64,000 bases of DNA from Methanotorris igneus Kol 5 (GCF_000214415.1 NC_015562.1:1-64000), one strand, 5' to 3'; shown: positions 53,964 to 62,846, numbered from the stretch's first letter. Notes: a model not told the origin generated them from the letters alone. Translations and numbers: made by a program.

Positions 53964-54410
53964 ATGATAGTTAAAATAAAGGCAAAGGTAAAACCAACAG
54001 AGGATAAAGGGAAGGTAAAAAGGGCAATATTAAAAATATTCCCAAAGGCAGAATTAGAATTTAATGAGGAATATAATTATTGGGAAGGGGAAACAAAGAA
54101 TGTTGATAGATTTAAAGAACTCTTAAGAAGTCAGGCAATTTTAGATGCTGCAAGGGTGGTATTGGAAAAGGGGATTGTCGGGGATTATACAAAATTTTTC
54201 ATAAATAAGCAAGCGGCATATGTGGGGAGTTTGAATTTTGATAGGGATGTCCATGGAGGAATTGAGGTAAAGATAATAGCAGAGGAGAATGAGGACTTAA
54301 TGAAAATTATAAAAGATATTGCCCCAAGAACTAAAAATGGAGTTATAATAAATGAAGATGAAGAAATGGAAGAAAATGAAGAAGAAACTAAAGAAGAGGC
54401 AAACAACTAA
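53964..54410 (+). CDS. UPF0201 family protein
   Basis: Archaeal protein of 148 aa (COG1931/UPF0201). The first 125 residues show the family pattern: VKIKAKVKPTEDKGKVKRAI, then FPKAELEFNE, RFKELLRSQAILDAARVVL and DREVHGGIEV-like FDRDVHGGIEVKII. The last 25 are an acidic tail (EDEEMEENEEETKEE). Function is unknown; the fold resembles ribosome- or RNA-associated small domains, which is only suggestive. GAGGGAT precedes the ATG. The OB-fold gene follows after 24 nt, so the two are probably co-transcribed. Confidence 0.8.
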   Translation: MIVKIKAKVKPTEDKGKVKRAILKIFPKAELEFNEEYNYWEGETKNVDRFKELLRSQAILDAARVVLEKGIVGDYTKFFINKQAAYVGSLNFDRDVHGGIEVKIIAEENEDLMKIIKDIAPRTKNGVIINEDEEMEENEEETKEEANN

Positions 54411-54434
54411 TTTTTTATTTTTAATGGTGAAATT

Positions 54435-55124
54435 ATGAGATACGTTGCCTACAAAATACGTCCAGAAGAATTTTTAAAAAATGAAATTAAAAATAATGCG
54501 CTAATTTTAGAGGGACACAAAATTCATAGAGTTAGAATTTTGGGAGAAGTAAAAAACATAAACATAATGAAAATCATCTCTTTTGAAGTTGATGGGGTTT
54601 TGGTTAGATATTTTGGGGATAAAGATTTGGATATTAAAGAGGGAGACCTCGTAGATGTGATTGGTAGGGTTAGGGAGCATGAGGGGACAAAATACATAGC
54701 GTTGGAGATTGTTAAAAAGAGGAATGATGATAAAGAAAAATGGAGAGAATTGAGGAATTTAGAGATAGAAAAAACGAGAAAATATCTAAAATATAAAGAA
54801 AAAGACGAAAAAGAGGAAATTGAAGATGAATTAGAAGATGAATTATTTGGTACTGAAAATGTTGATGAAACCTCTGAAGATAAAGATGTTGAAGAGGAAA
54901 TTTTAGAAAGTATATATGGAGATACTGAAAATGAAGAAGTTATTAAAAATGAAGGTATTAAAGATAAAATATTAGAATTAATTAGAGAAAATGAAGGCAT
55001 CTCTCTTGATGAAATTTGTGATATGTTGAATATGGACGAAGATGAGGTTTACGAAATCATTCAAGAATTAATTGATGAGGGTGAAATTTACGAGCCATCT
55101 CCAAACAAATTCAAAATATTGTAA
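54435..55124 (+). CDS. OB-fold nucleic-acid-binding protein with C-terminal winged helix
   Basis: Protein of 229 aa. Residues of about 25-95 form an OB fold (RVRILGEVKNINIMKIISFE, YFGDKDLDIKEGDLVDVIG), followed by an acidic linker (EEIEDELEDELFGTEN, and more) and a C-terminal winged helix (ILELIRENEGISLDEICDML...). This order matches archaeal RPA-associated or RPA32-like proteins (COG3390-like), so a role in single-stranded DNA metabolism is likely but inferred. GGTGAAATT precedes the ATG. Second gene of an operon with UPF0201. Confidence 0.7.
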   Translation: MRYVAYKIRPEEFLKNEIKNNALILEGHKIHRVRILGEVKNINIMKIISFEVDGVLVRYFGDKDLDIKEGDLVDVIGRVREHEGTKYIALEIVKKRNDDKEKWRELRNLEIEKTRKYLKYKEKDEKEEIEDELEDELFGTENVDETSEDKDVEEEILESIYGDTENEEVIKNEGIKDKILELIRENEGISLDEICDMLNMDEDEVYEIIQELIDEGEIYEPSPNKFKIL

Positions 55125-55231
55125 AAATCGTAAAAATAAAAGTAAATGTTAAAAATATATTAATAGTTATTCTACCAATTTCTGTGCTATTCCAATACCC
55201 TTTTCACAAGTTTAAGTTTCGCCATAATGAT

Positions 55232-55402
55232 ATTTTTGGGGTCTGTCCAATATGGGTATTGGTGAGTAAATACCCATATTGGACTTGGGCGTCATCAGCC
55301 ACACAAGGGTGTCTCTGCCCCTGTCGTGGACATAAAAACCTAACGGTTTTTAAGTTCTCGTCGCTTCGCTCCGAGATGACCCCGAGCTCCACCCATCTAT
55401 CT
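55232..55402 (-). ncRNA. Candidate structured small RNA
   Basis: This is the only clearly GC-rich non-coding stretch in the window. A minus-strand TATA box (TATATTTATATA, 55422-55433) would start transcription near 55400. The RNA has a closing GGGGUC/GACCCC pairing (55378-55383 with 55238-55243), a hairpin of 16 perfect base pairs with an 8-nt loop (55245-55260 with 55269-55284), an AAAAACC/GGTTTTT hairpin with a GTTA loop, a CTCG/CGAG stem around GAGCGAAGCGA, and ACAC/GTGT. In AT-rich hyperthermophiles GC-rich intergenic islands are usually structured RNAs. It is not a tRNA, and I see no SRP or RNase P signature. Confidence 0.5.
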
Positions 55403-55499
55403 TTTTATCTTTATAAAGTCCTATATAAATATATCGAAAACTCATAAACACACATATCATCACAAATACTCACAAAAAACTAAACAGTTTCAAACGGGA

Positions 55500-55759
55500 A
55501 CGTTAGGAGAATGACTATAATTGCAAAGTCATGCTATCTTGTATAAAAATTATAGTCGCTCTACAATTATAGTCATGTGCAGAAGACATACGGCAAAACC
55601 TAAAGGTTTTGCCGTTAATTTAATGAAGAAGTAAGGCAAACAACCATAAACTACCTTAAAATTGAAATTTTATTAGGCGAAAACTCCTGCGGAATTTTCG
55701 CTGCTCGAACCTTCGGTTCGAAGTTGTAAATAGTGCCGTAATAATCTAAGGTGAAATAC
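55500..55759. repeat. Jumble of TATAGT-family ends and hairpins
   Basis: Partial termini TATAGTCGCTCTACAATTAT, TATAGTCATGTGCAGAAG and GGCAAACAACCATAA, a GGCAAAACC...GGTTTTGCC hairpin, AAACTCCTGCGGAATTTT and GAACCTTCGGTTCGAA. No complete element can be delimited. The stretch ends at the Shine-Dalgarno of the next gene. Confidence 0.5.
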
Positions 55760-56050
55760 ATGAAACTTTGTGTAGATGGGGTTTTTTATAGCAGAGAGCC
55801 ATTAAATTTTAAAAAAATTTTGGAAGGGATTGTTGAGATTTTAGGTGAGGATGTCAAAGTTTTATCATTGGAGTTTCCAGAGATTGCTGCAATTGTTGGG
55901 GATACATACTATTATAGATGTGGGTTTATGTTGGATAAAGAATTGGAAGAAGAGATTCCAGAAGATGAACTTAAAAAAATAAAGGAAAAGATAAAAAAAC
56001 TATTTCCAGAGGATACTATTATTTATACATTAAACTGTGAGATACTATGA
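55760..56050 (+). CDS. Small uncharacterised protein
   Basis: Protein of 96 aa beginning MKLCVDGVFYSREPLNFKK. It has alternating strands and helices, with an acidic helical segment (LEEEIPEDELKKIKEKIKKL), and two central tyrosines (TYYYRCGFML). No family recognised. GGTGAAATAC lies before ATG 55760; the GTG at 55751 is inside that site. Its stop overlaps the start of the methyltransferase gene (ATGA-type overlap of 4 nt), so the two are translationally coupled with pheA downstream. Confidence 0.6.
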   Translation: MKLCVDGVFYSREPLNFKKILEGIVEILGEDVKVLSLEFPEIAAIVGDTYYYRCGFMLDKELEEEIPEDELKKIKEKIKKLFPEDTIIYTLNCEIL

Positions 56051-56736
56051 AGGTAAAGGATTTTTATGAAAACTGGGAAATAGGCTGTATCCCAAAATAT
56101 GCCAAATTACTCATGAATTTTGAAGAAGAACTTATTTTTGATATAATCTCTAATTTAGATGAATTTAATAGAATAAAAAATAAAAAAGAGGCTCTAATTT
56201 TAGATTGTGGTTGTGGATTTGGCTCTTTCTATAATTTAACAAAGGATTTAAATACAATTTATTTGGACATCTCATTTAATCTACTAAAAAAATTTAACAT
56301 AAAGACCAATAAAATTTGTGGAGACATATTAAATCTGCCTTTTAAAGATAATTCCTTTGACTTAATTTTGTGCATAAATGTTTTAGAGCATGTTGATTAT
56401 AAAAAGGCTTTAAGTGAAATGAGGAGGGTTTTAAAAAAGGAAGGAACGTGCATTATTGTAGTGGTTAATAAAAATTCTATAATAAATGAGGAATTGTTTA
56501 CAGATTGGAAGATATATCATCAACCTTTAGATATTAAGGACTTTGAAAGCATAGAGGGATTTTATATAGCATACTGGAAAACCTTCTACTTTGTACATCC
56601 AATTTTTAAGATATTCCCTACAAAGATATTGGGGAAGTTTTTGAAATTTTTTAAAAAAGTTGATAACAAATTAGCAAACACAAAAATGTTTAAAAACAAG
56701 GGGCAATTTTTGATTTGTGTTTTGAAGGTGAGATGA
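56047..56736 (+). CDS. SAM-dependent methyltransferase
   Basis: Class I methyltransferase of 229 aa. Motif I is LILDCGCGFGSFYNLT near residue 50-65, followed by IYLDISFNLLKK, then LPFKDNSFDLILCINVLEHV near 98-117 and EMRRVLKKEGTCIIVV. The C-terminal 70 residues are rich in aromatic and basic residues (KTFYFVHPIFKIFPTKILGK). Substrate unknown. It overlaps the genes on both sides by a few nucleotides, so the three are one operon. A link to aromatic amino acid synthesis is not implied. Confidence 0.75.
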   Translation: MKVKDFYENWEIGCIPKYAKLLMNFEEELIFDIISNLDEFNRIKNKKEALILDCGCGFGSFYNLTKDLNTIYLDISFNLLKKFNIKTNKICGDILNLPFKDNSFDLILCINVLEHVDYKKALSEMRRVLKKEGTCIIVVVNKNSIINEELFTDWKIYHQPLDIKDFESIEGFYIAYWKTFYFVHPIFKIFPTKILGKFLKFFKKVDNKLANTKMFKNKGQFLICVLKVR

Positions 56737-57548
56737 TGCTTTATTATTTGGGGCCAAGAGGTTCATTTACAGAAAAAGCAGGGAAAATATTTTCGAAATT
56801 AATATCTTTACCTTTACAACCATGTTCCACTATCTATGAGATCTTTGAGAATGTGGATAAAAATAACGCCTACGGTGTAGTTCCATCAGAAAACTCCATA
56901 GAGGGTTCTGTAACGTTAACACAGGACTTGCTTTTGGAATATGATGTAAAGATATTTGGGGAAATTGATATCGACATAAGCCACAATTTGGTTGGATATG
57001 ATAAGGATAAGATTGAAATTATTCTTTCCCATCCACAGGCGTTGGCACAATGCAGAAAATACATAAAAGAGCATGGATGGAAAACAAAAGCTGTCTCAAG
57101 TACTGCAAAAGCTGCTGAAATTGTTGCTAAAGAGAAAGATGAGAGGTTGGGGGCTATTGCCTCAATGGAAGCGGCAAAATTATATGGTCTAAAAATTTTA
57201 GATGAGGACATTCAGGACTATAAAAACAATAAGACGAGATTTATTTTAATAGGAAAAGAAACGCCAAATTTTAATGCAGAACCTATTGCATACAAAACAA
57301 CCATAATAATTGAGTTGAAAGAAGACAAACCCGGGGCATTATATCACATATTGAAGGAATTCGCAGAGAGAGACATAAATTTAACACGAATAGAGTCAAG
57401 ACCATCTAAAAAAAGGTTAGGAACGTATGTCTTTTATATTGACTTTGAAAGTTATGAGGATGAAGAGGGGTTGTTTAAAAGTTTAAATAAAAATGTGGCA
57501 TATATGAAATATTTGGGAACATATCCAGTGTTTGGAATCGAACAATAA
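56736..57548 (+). CDS. pheA: Prephenate dehydratase
   Basis: Enzyme of 270 aa converting prephenate to phenylpyruvate in phenylalanine synthesis. The N-terminal dehydratase domain has LGPRGSFTEKAGKIF, GVVPSENSIEGSVTLT, HPQALAQCRKYI and NNKTRFILIG with the catalytic Thr-Arg-Phe. The C-terminal ACT domain (TTIIIELKEDKPGALYHIL near 195-214, LTRIESRPSK) binds phenylalanine for feedback control. There is no chorismate mutase part. The start is taken at ATG 56736, 4 nt after GGTGAG; ATG 56733 abuts it. Last gene of the three-gene operon. Confidence 0.93.
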   Translation: MLYYLGPRGSFTEKAGKIFSKLISLPLQPCSTIYEIFENVDKNNAYGVVPSENSIEGSVTLTQDLLLEYDVKIFGEIDIDISHNLVGYDKDKIEIILSHPQALAQCRKYIKEHGWKTKAVSSTAKAAEIVAKEKDERLGAIASMEAAKLYGLKILDEDIQDYKNNKTRFILIGKETPNFNAEPIAYKTTIIIELKEDKPGALYHILKEFAERDINLTRIESRPSKKRLGTYVFYIDFESYEDEEGLFKSLNKNVAYMKYLGTYPVFGIEQ

Positions 57549-57655
57549 TTCCAAATTGTTGTAATAATGTGAATTTAATATTAATTTAAGAATCAAAGTA
57601 TTTCAATAATGCTCAAAATTTAAAGTTATAATTAAAGTTATAATTGATGTATTAA

Positions 57656-58165
57656 TTAGCCATCCAAATAACATCTTTGCTTTACCTTTCTGTGGTAGTA
57701 GTTAATTAGCCCCCCAGCTTCTAAGATTTCTCTTTCTATGCCTTTTGGTGTTTCGCAGTTTAGGGTGATTTTATCGTTTATTATAATCTTCTCATTTTCC
57801 AAGTCAACTTCAATAACGTCCCCATCTTTAACGTGTTTGGTAATGCCCTTACAAACTATTGGAATTAACCCAATGTTTATTGCATTCCTGTAAAAGATTC
57901 TTGCAAAACTCTCTGCTATAACTGCTTTTATTCCGCAATATTTTATTGCTATTGGCGCCTGCTCCCTACTCGAACCACAACCAAAATTCTCCCCAGCAAC
58001 AATAACATCCCCCTCTTTAACCTTCTTCGGAAAATCCTCATCAATCCCAGCCATACAGTGAGATGCTAACTCATGACCATCCATTGTTTTTAGATATGGT
58101 CCTGGAATGATTGCGTCAGTATCAACATCATTCCCAAAAACATGTGCTTTTCCTCTGATGTACAT
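57656..58165 (-). CDS. hacB: Homoaconitase small subunit (HacB-like)
   Basis: Small (swivel) subunit of 169 aa of a LeuD/HacB-type hydro-lyase. The substrate loop reads [22 protein letters not shown] resembles the YLRTT of methanogen homoaconitase rather than the YLVYT-like loop of isopropylmalate isomerase. Also [20 protein letters not shown] and [14 protein letters not shown] infer the coenzyme B (2-oxosuberate) pathway, shared with aksF. The start is ATG 58165, with GGGGGTAAT upstream and a TATA box (TTTATATAA) at about 58208-58216; the ORF to 58228 includes the promoter. Confidence 0.78.
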   Translation of the reverse strand: MYIRGKAHVFGNDVDTDAIIPGPYLKTMDGHELASHCMAGIDEDFPKKVKEGDVIVAGENFGCGSSREQAPIAIKYCGIKAVIAESFARIFYRNAINIGLIPIVCKGITKHVKDGDVIEVDLENEKIIINDKITLNCETPKGIEREILEAGGLINYYHRKVKQRCYLDG

Positions 58166-58395
58166 ATTACCCCCAATTAATGTTTTATGTTTCTGTATGA
58201 TTAATTTTTTATATAAATATTTCGGCAAAAGGTTGCAGTTTTCTTATATTACTATTTATATTTACGATAGAACCTCAATGGATTCTACGACTTTTTGTAA
58301 ACTATGTTAACTTAAATTTAATAAATTTAATAAAATAGAAAATTATATATAAATCTTTCGGCATAAGGTAATATGCTTCCGTGTGGGGTGATGTT

Positions 58396-59019
58396 ATGAT
58401 TAAACTTTTGTATGAAGGAGAGCTTGTAAGGGAAAATGGTGTAATAAAGAAAGCATCTTCATCAGTAACACTAATCCAAACAAAAAACCATAATATAATT
58501 GTAGATACATCAACAAGGGATAAGAGGGAGTTAATTATTGAAGAGTTAAAAAAACTAAACTTGGAACCTAAAGACATTGATGTTATTATAAATACACACA
58601 GACACTACGACCACATAGAAAACAACGACTTATTCAAAAACGCAGTAATATACGCTTCACCACAAGAATGTGTGAAAGAATGTAGAGGATGTGCAATATA
58701 TTCAACAACTGATGAAGTACATGATTTTGAGCCGATTGAAAAATTTGATGACGATGAAGTAATTATAATAAAAACCCCTGGCCACACATGGGGAAGCATA
58801 TCTGTGGTTTATGAGGACTATGTTGTTGCTGGAGATGCAGTCCCTTTAAAAGGAAATATCTTAGGCAATATGCCTCCAGCAGTTAGAGTTGACAATAGAG
58901 CAGCAAAGGGAAGTTTGAGAAGGATAAAATTGCTAAGAAAGAATATCATAACTGGGCATGATGGAATCGTCTATGTGAATGAAATTCCTTCAGATAATGC
59001 AAATGGTGAGTTATTCTAA
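58396..59019 (+). CDS. Metallo-beta-lactamase fold protein
   Basis: Hydrolase-like protein of 207 aa. The metal-binding motif is NTHRHYDHIENN near residue 70. It is followed by CVKECRGCAIY with three Cys, IIKTPGHTWGSISVVYED (second His), VVAGDAVPLKG (Asp) and NIITGHDGIVY (last His). The start is ATG 58396, with GGGGTGATG upstream. TTATATATAAATC at 58341-58353 is a likely TATA box. The end overlaps the convergent herA gene by 9 nt. Substrate unknown. Confidence 0.75.
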   Translation: MIKLLYEGELVRENGVIKKASSSVTLIQTKNHNIIVDTSTRDKRELIIEELKKLNLEPKDIDVIINTHRHYDHIENNDLFKNAVIYASPQECVKECRGCAIYSTTDEVHDFEPIEKFDDDEVIIIKTPGHTWGSISVVYEDYVVAGDAVPLKGNILGNMPPAVRVDNRAAKGSLRRIKLLRKNIITGHDGIVYVNEIPSDNANGELF

Positions 59020-60522
59020 ACCTCCAGACGTATCATAATAAAATTCTTTCTCTTCTTTGGTTATTTTTATACTTTTTTCCATCTTTTCTTTCCAGAATTT
59101 TATGAAGTCGATATCCTCCCCTCCATAGTGTCCATTGAACTTATTTATTTTCACAATTGCAGGTATTTTTATGCATGGGCCTATAATTATTGCCTCTCCA
59201 ATGTTCAAACTTGTTAGTTGCTTAATTAAATCCTCACTTAGATTTTCTGAGGCATGTTGAACATGCTTTTGGTCATTTGGCTCAATTAACTTTGAGATTA
59301 TTAAGTTACTGCATTGAGATAACGCTTCAGCATCCAATGTCTTTGGTCTTTGGGATACTAAGCAAAGCCCTACCCCAAACTTTCTCCCTTCTCTTGCTAT
59401 TCTTGATATATAATGCTTTGCCCTTGTTTTTCTATTTTGTGGGACTATTAGGTGGGCCTCTTCAAAAATTAAGAATATTGGTTTTGCCCCATCCCTCCCA
59501 TTTTCAAGGATGGCTCTTTTTCTGTCGTTTAGGATTTCTTTTGTAAAGTAGGAAACAATAATATCAACACTGTTCTCATCCAAACTTTCAAGTGGAAGGA
59601 TGTTTATGTGATGCTCTTTTATTTCATTTATTGGATTGTAGTGGATTTTTATTAAATCTTTCTTAAATTGGAGCAAATCCTCCAATCTAAAAATTGCTGT
59701 CTGGATGCTATCTTTGTCTTTCTTATAGTTATCATCTTCCATAAATTTTTCTAATTCTCCAATTATTGCATTTATGTAGTCCTCTGCAGAGTTGAAATCC
59801 TTTTCTTGATATTGCTCTTTTATGTTTTTTATTGCCTTTCTTATGTAAGGCCTCTGCTTTGTTGCCTGTGCATCAACACCAGCCAAATCTGCCAAATCAC
59901 TATCAGAAATATGGAAGATGTTAATTTTTGGCTCAATTACATGTTTTCTTAATGGGAAATTATATGATTCTATATTCCTATACTCCCCATGCATGTCAAA
60001 GACCAAAATAGTTGCTCCAATTTTATTTAACTCCTCCATTAAAACAGCAACAGTATTTGATTTCCCCATCCCAGTCATTGCCAATATTGCCAAATGCCTT
60101 GAGCAGAGTTTATTTACATCTAAAGAAACTTCAATATCTCTTGTAGCTAATTTTCCAATGGTTATATGGCTATTTGAGAAGATGTTTTTTAGTGTTTCAT
60201 TGTCTGCTTTATATATTGGTGTTCCTGGTTTTGGTGGAATTTTTGGTATTTTTAATTCTTTAATATCTCCCAAAACCTTAATTTTCCCAATTATGTAGTA
60301 AGAGCTTTCATCATCAAATTCTCTAATCTTTTCTAAATCTTCTATGCTTAAAATTTCACTTAAAACCATATTTCCTTGGATTGTGCTCTCTACCATCCCT
60401 AAAACATCTATTCCATCATAACTAATCATTACATAATCTCCGACTTCTGGTGGATGCTTCGCTAAAAATGTTAGTTCATCTGTTCTTGTCTCCCCTATTG
60501 TATACCCAATAATCTTTTCCAT
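59011..60522 (-). CDS. herA: DNA double-strand-break-processing helicase HerA
   Basis: Hexameric FtsK/HerA ATPase of 503 aa that works with NurA, Mre11 and Rad50 in end resection. An N-terminal HAS barrel (YTIGETRTDELTFLAKHPP) leads. Walker A is LAMTGMGKSNTVAVLMEE near 148-165. Walker B is IFLIFEEAHLIVPQ near 345-358. The arginine-finger/sensor region is CLVSQRPKTLDAEALSQCSN. The start is ATG 60522, with GTGGTAG upstream. nurA, mre11 and rad50 are not in the window. Confidence 0.9.
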   Translation of the reverse strand: MEKIIGYTIGETRTDELTFLAKHPPEVGDYVMISYDGIDVLGMVESTIQGNMVLSEILSIEDLEKIREFDDESSYYIIGKIKVLGDIKELKIPKIPPKPGTPIYKADNETLKNIFSNSHITIGKLATRDIEVSLDVNKLCSRHLAILAMTGMGKSNTVAVLMEELNKIGATILVFDMHGEYRNIESYNFPLRKHVIEPKINIFHISDSDLADLAGVDAQATKQRPYIRKAIKNIKEQYQEKDFNSAEDYINAIIGELEKFMEDDNYKKDKDSIQTAIFRLEDLLQFKKDLIKIHYNPINEIKEHHINILPLESLDENSVDIIVSYFTKEILNDRKRAILENGRDGAKPIFLIFEEAHLIVPQNRKTRAKHYISRIAREGRKFGVGLCLVSQRPKTLDAEALSQCSNLIISKLIEPNDQKHVQHASENLSEDLIKQLTSLNIGEAIIIGPCIKIPAIVKINKFNGHYGGEDIDFIKFWKEKMEKSIKITKEEKEFYYDTSGGLE

Positions 60523-60661
60523 GACTACCACTAACGTTTTTTTAGAGATTATTTGTTTTGGTTATAAAAAGTTTTATTTAAATATAATTTATGGATTTAA
60601 TTATACAAATTTTTAATTCTAACAAATTTAGGCCATCTTCAAAAATTTACGCAGATTATAG

Positions 60662-60767
60662 CATAGTCGTTCTGCAAATATACGGCAAAATCCCTTGGAT
60701 TTTGCCAAAAGACATACGGCAAAACTTTCAGTTTTGCCAAAAAACCCTTCTAACGCACACGACTATA
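60662..60767. mobile_element. Hybrid TATAGT-family MITE
   Basis: Left terminus CATAGTCGTTCTGCAAA belongs to the TTCTGC subfamily and right terminus CTAACGCACACGACTATA to the GTGTGCG subfamily. The right 90 nt are identical to the end of 32530-32730. Two hairpins. Confidence 0.75.
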
Positions 60768-60776
60768 AATGTCATT

Positions 60777-60898
60777 TATAGTTGTTTGCCTTACTAATGA
60801 ACGAAATCTCCATTAAATTATAGGGGATGATTAACCTTTATTTGGAATATTAAATGGCAAAACAAAGTTTTGCCGTATAAAATTGGCAAACAACTATA
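60777..60898 (+). mobile_element. TATAGT-family MITE (GTTTGCC subfamily)
   Basis: Termini TATAGTTGTTTGCC and GGCAAACAACTATA, 122 bp, with a GGCAAAACAAAGTTTTGCC hairpin. It begins 9 nt after the previous element. Together with a solitary right end (GCAAACGACTATA, about 60992-61004) it fills the gap between herA and the AK6 gene. Confidence 0.8.
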
Positions 60899-61068
60899 AC
60901 TTACTTAAAATTTAAAGTTACTAATGTTAAACAAATCCCAAATAAATTTAAGATAAATGATTTATGACACTCTTATAACTATTTATAAACGCAAACGACT
61001 ATAGTAGACTAAAAATTTCAAAATGTTATTAAAAACCTCATAGTTGTTATTTATGTTTTGTTATTATG

Positions 61069-61596
61069 CTATTTAAATTGTTCCAACAAATAAAAATACT
61101 TTTCAGTCCAATCTACGATACCTTTTCTTATCTTTTTATTTTTTATGGCATCAATAATTTCATCTACAATATCTTCAACGTCTCTACCAGTCGTATCTAT
61201 TTCATAAACCATTCCTTCACTTTCAGCCAAACAAACATCCAAAATCTCTGCTTCAACATTTTCCATAACTTTCTTCTGCTTATATCCCCTCTCTTCCAAC
61301 CTCTTTTTAACGGTTTCCGGATTACATCTCAAAACTACAATATAATCCGCATCTAAAAGATGACTAACATGTCCATCAAGTATTATATTATCTAAACCAT
61401 CGAGAAACTCTCTAAGTTTATCAAAGTCAATTACATAAGAATCCATTTCCTCATCCTTCTCAGAATATAGCTTATGTTTTTTCACAACTTCGGTTATGTC
61501 AATATGCTTGAATCCCAATTTTTCCGCAAGTTTTTTTGATATTGTTGTTTTTCCAACTCCAGGGGTCCCTGTTATAGCAATTTTAATATTTCTCAC
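61069..61596 (-). CDS. Adenylate kinase-like NTPase, AK6/Fap7 family
   Basis: P-loop NTPase of about 175 aa. The N terminus carries IAITGTPGVGKTTISKKLAE; NIILDGHVSHLLDADYIVVL and RLEERGYKQKKVMENVEAEI are typical of the AK6/Fap7 group, which acts in small ribosomal subunit maturation and has adenylate kinase activity. The start is uncertain. GTG 61596 would give MRNIKIAITG, but that GTG lies inside a perfect GGTGAG, which is spaced for initiation at the ATT at 61585-61587. Second gene of an operon with sepF. Confidence 0.82.
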   Translation of the reverse strand: MRNIKIAITGTPGVGKTTISKKLAEKLGFKHIDITEVVKKHKLYSEKDEEMDSYVIDFDKLREFLDGLDNIILDGHVSHLLDADYIVVLRCNPETVKKRLEERGYKQKKVMENVEAEILDVCLAESEGMVYEIDTTGRDVEDIVDEIIDAIKNKKIRKGIVDWTEKYFYLLEQFK

Positions 61597-61607
61597 CTTC
61601 TATTTGT

Positions 61608-62090
61608 TTATTCCTCATCTCTTTCATTTATTTCAATAGTTTGTGGTGAGTATCTATCAATATTAACATTGTCTTTAACTGCAAGGATAACATACTCTCC
61701 TACTCTACCCAACTTATAACCCAATGTCTCCAAATACTTTTTAAAATCAAGGAAATCTTTAATAACTCCTTCCACTGGAATTTCTTCAAGGTTAACTATA
61801 ACAATATCATGCTCTATCATTTCTCTAACATTTATAAAGTCCTCAGGAGTTTTAATTCTGATGGTCAGTATTTTTGGAGGTATTTTTATTACTTTTTCTA
61901 TTACTTTCTCTTCTATTTTTTCCCTATCTTCCTCTTTTTCTTTTTCTTCTGTTAGAGGTATCTGCTCTGAACCGACAATCTCATATGCAGGAGCGTCTTC
62001 TCCAATAATTACATACTCTTCTTCTTTTATTGGTATTTGTTGTGGGAGTTCTTTATTTCCAACAAATATTCTTTTTATTTTTCTAAGCAT
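61608..62090 (-). CDS. sepF: SepF-like cell division protein
   Basis: Archaeal SepF of 160 aa, the FtsZ membrane anchor. The amphipathic, membrane-binding N terminus reads MLRKIKRIFVG. A charged linker (EEKEKEEDREKIEEKV) leads to the SepF core at about 75-150: ILTIRIKTPEDFINVREMIE, DIVIVNLEEIPVEGVIKDFL and GRVGEYVILAV. The start is ATG 62090 with GGGAGGG upstream; the longer ORF to 62105 is not needed. Followed after 11 nt by the AK6 gene. Confidence 0.88.
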   Translation of the reverse strand: MLRKIKRIFVGNKELPQQIPIKEEEYVIIGEDAPAYEIVGSEQIPLTEEKEKEEDREKIEEKVIEKVIKIPPKILTIRIKTPEDFINVREMIEHDIVIVNLEEIPVEGVIKDFLDFKKYLETLGYKLGRVGEYVILAVKDNVNIDRYSPQTIEINERDEE

Positions 62091-62285
62091 AATTTTCCCT
62101 CCCATGTAACCATCTTAACAATATAAACATTTACAATAACTTTTGCCATCCCCTTATTTTAAACTTTTGGATATTGTTAAAAGTTTAAATAAATCATCAG
62201 GCGAACAAAAATCATAGAAAAGTTTAACATAAGGGCAGTAACATAATAGCTTGCATTATAACTGACTAAAAACTTCAATAAAATG

Positions 62286-62423
62286 TATAGTTGTCTGCCT
62301 TACTTCTTCATTAAATTATAAGGTATGATTGACCTTTATTTGGAATTTTATAATTGATTTATCATCCTTTTAAAAAATAAATGGCAAAACAAAGTTTTGC
62401 CGTATAAATTCGTAATGACTGTA
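62286..62423 (+). mobile_element. TATAGT-family MITE (GTTTGCC subfamily, right end decayed)
   Basis: Left terminus TATAGTTGTCTGCCTTAC; aligns through its length with 60777-60898 and the complement of 37893-38010. The right end is changed to TAATGACTGTA. It ends within 10 nt of the stop codon of the EamA-like gene. Confidence 0.7.
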
Positions 62424-62429
62424 GTGCCG

Positions 62430-62846
62430 TTATTCCACTACAAGGGAAACGCCTATAAATATCAATATAGCCCCAATCCAAACTTTAACAGATGGCATCT
62501 TACCCAAAATAAGTGTTGATAACATTATTGTCACAAATGGGTATATACTTGATATAACAACAACCTTTGATGGAGAGGACATTGATAAACCCTTATAGAA
62601 AAAATACTGTCCAGTAATACCAGCAATTAACGATACCAAAGTTAAATAAATAAGAACCCTATAGTCAATCTTCATTGTCATTATCTTTCCAGTTGAAGCA
62701 AATATTAGAGAAATTATTATAAAGTCCATTAATGATTTAATAAATATAGCTGTTGATGAGTCAGTTAATTCTAAGGCTTTTTTCTCAATTATTGGACATA
62801 GGCCCCAACATAACGCAGCTAACAATGCAAAAAATTCACCTTTCAT
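62430..62846 (-). CDS. EamA-domain membrane protein (DMT superfamily, single repeat)
   Basis: Membrane protein of 138 aa with four or five hydrophobic segments forming a single EamA unit: MKGEFFALLAALCWGLCPII, then SSTAIFIKSLMDFIIISLI, LVSLIAGITGQYFFYKGLS and VWIGAILIFIGVSLVVE. Most DMT transporters have two such units, so this one probably dimerises. Transport substrate unknown. The start is ATG 62846 with GGGTGAT 4 nt upstream; the longer ORF to 62876 lacks support. Confidence 0.78.
   Translation of the reverse strand: MKGEFFALLAALCWGLCPIIEKKALELTDSSTAIFIKSLMDFIIISLIFASTGKIMTMKIDYRVLIYLTLVSLIAGITGQYFFYKGLSMSSPSKVVVISSIYPFVTIMLSTLILGKMPSVKVWIGAILIFIGVSLVVE

Noticed and set aside
55184-55447. 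87-aa plus-strand ORF over the GC-rich island
   Set aside because: The palindromic content and compensating stems fit a structured RNA; the peptide has no family features and no ribosome binding site.
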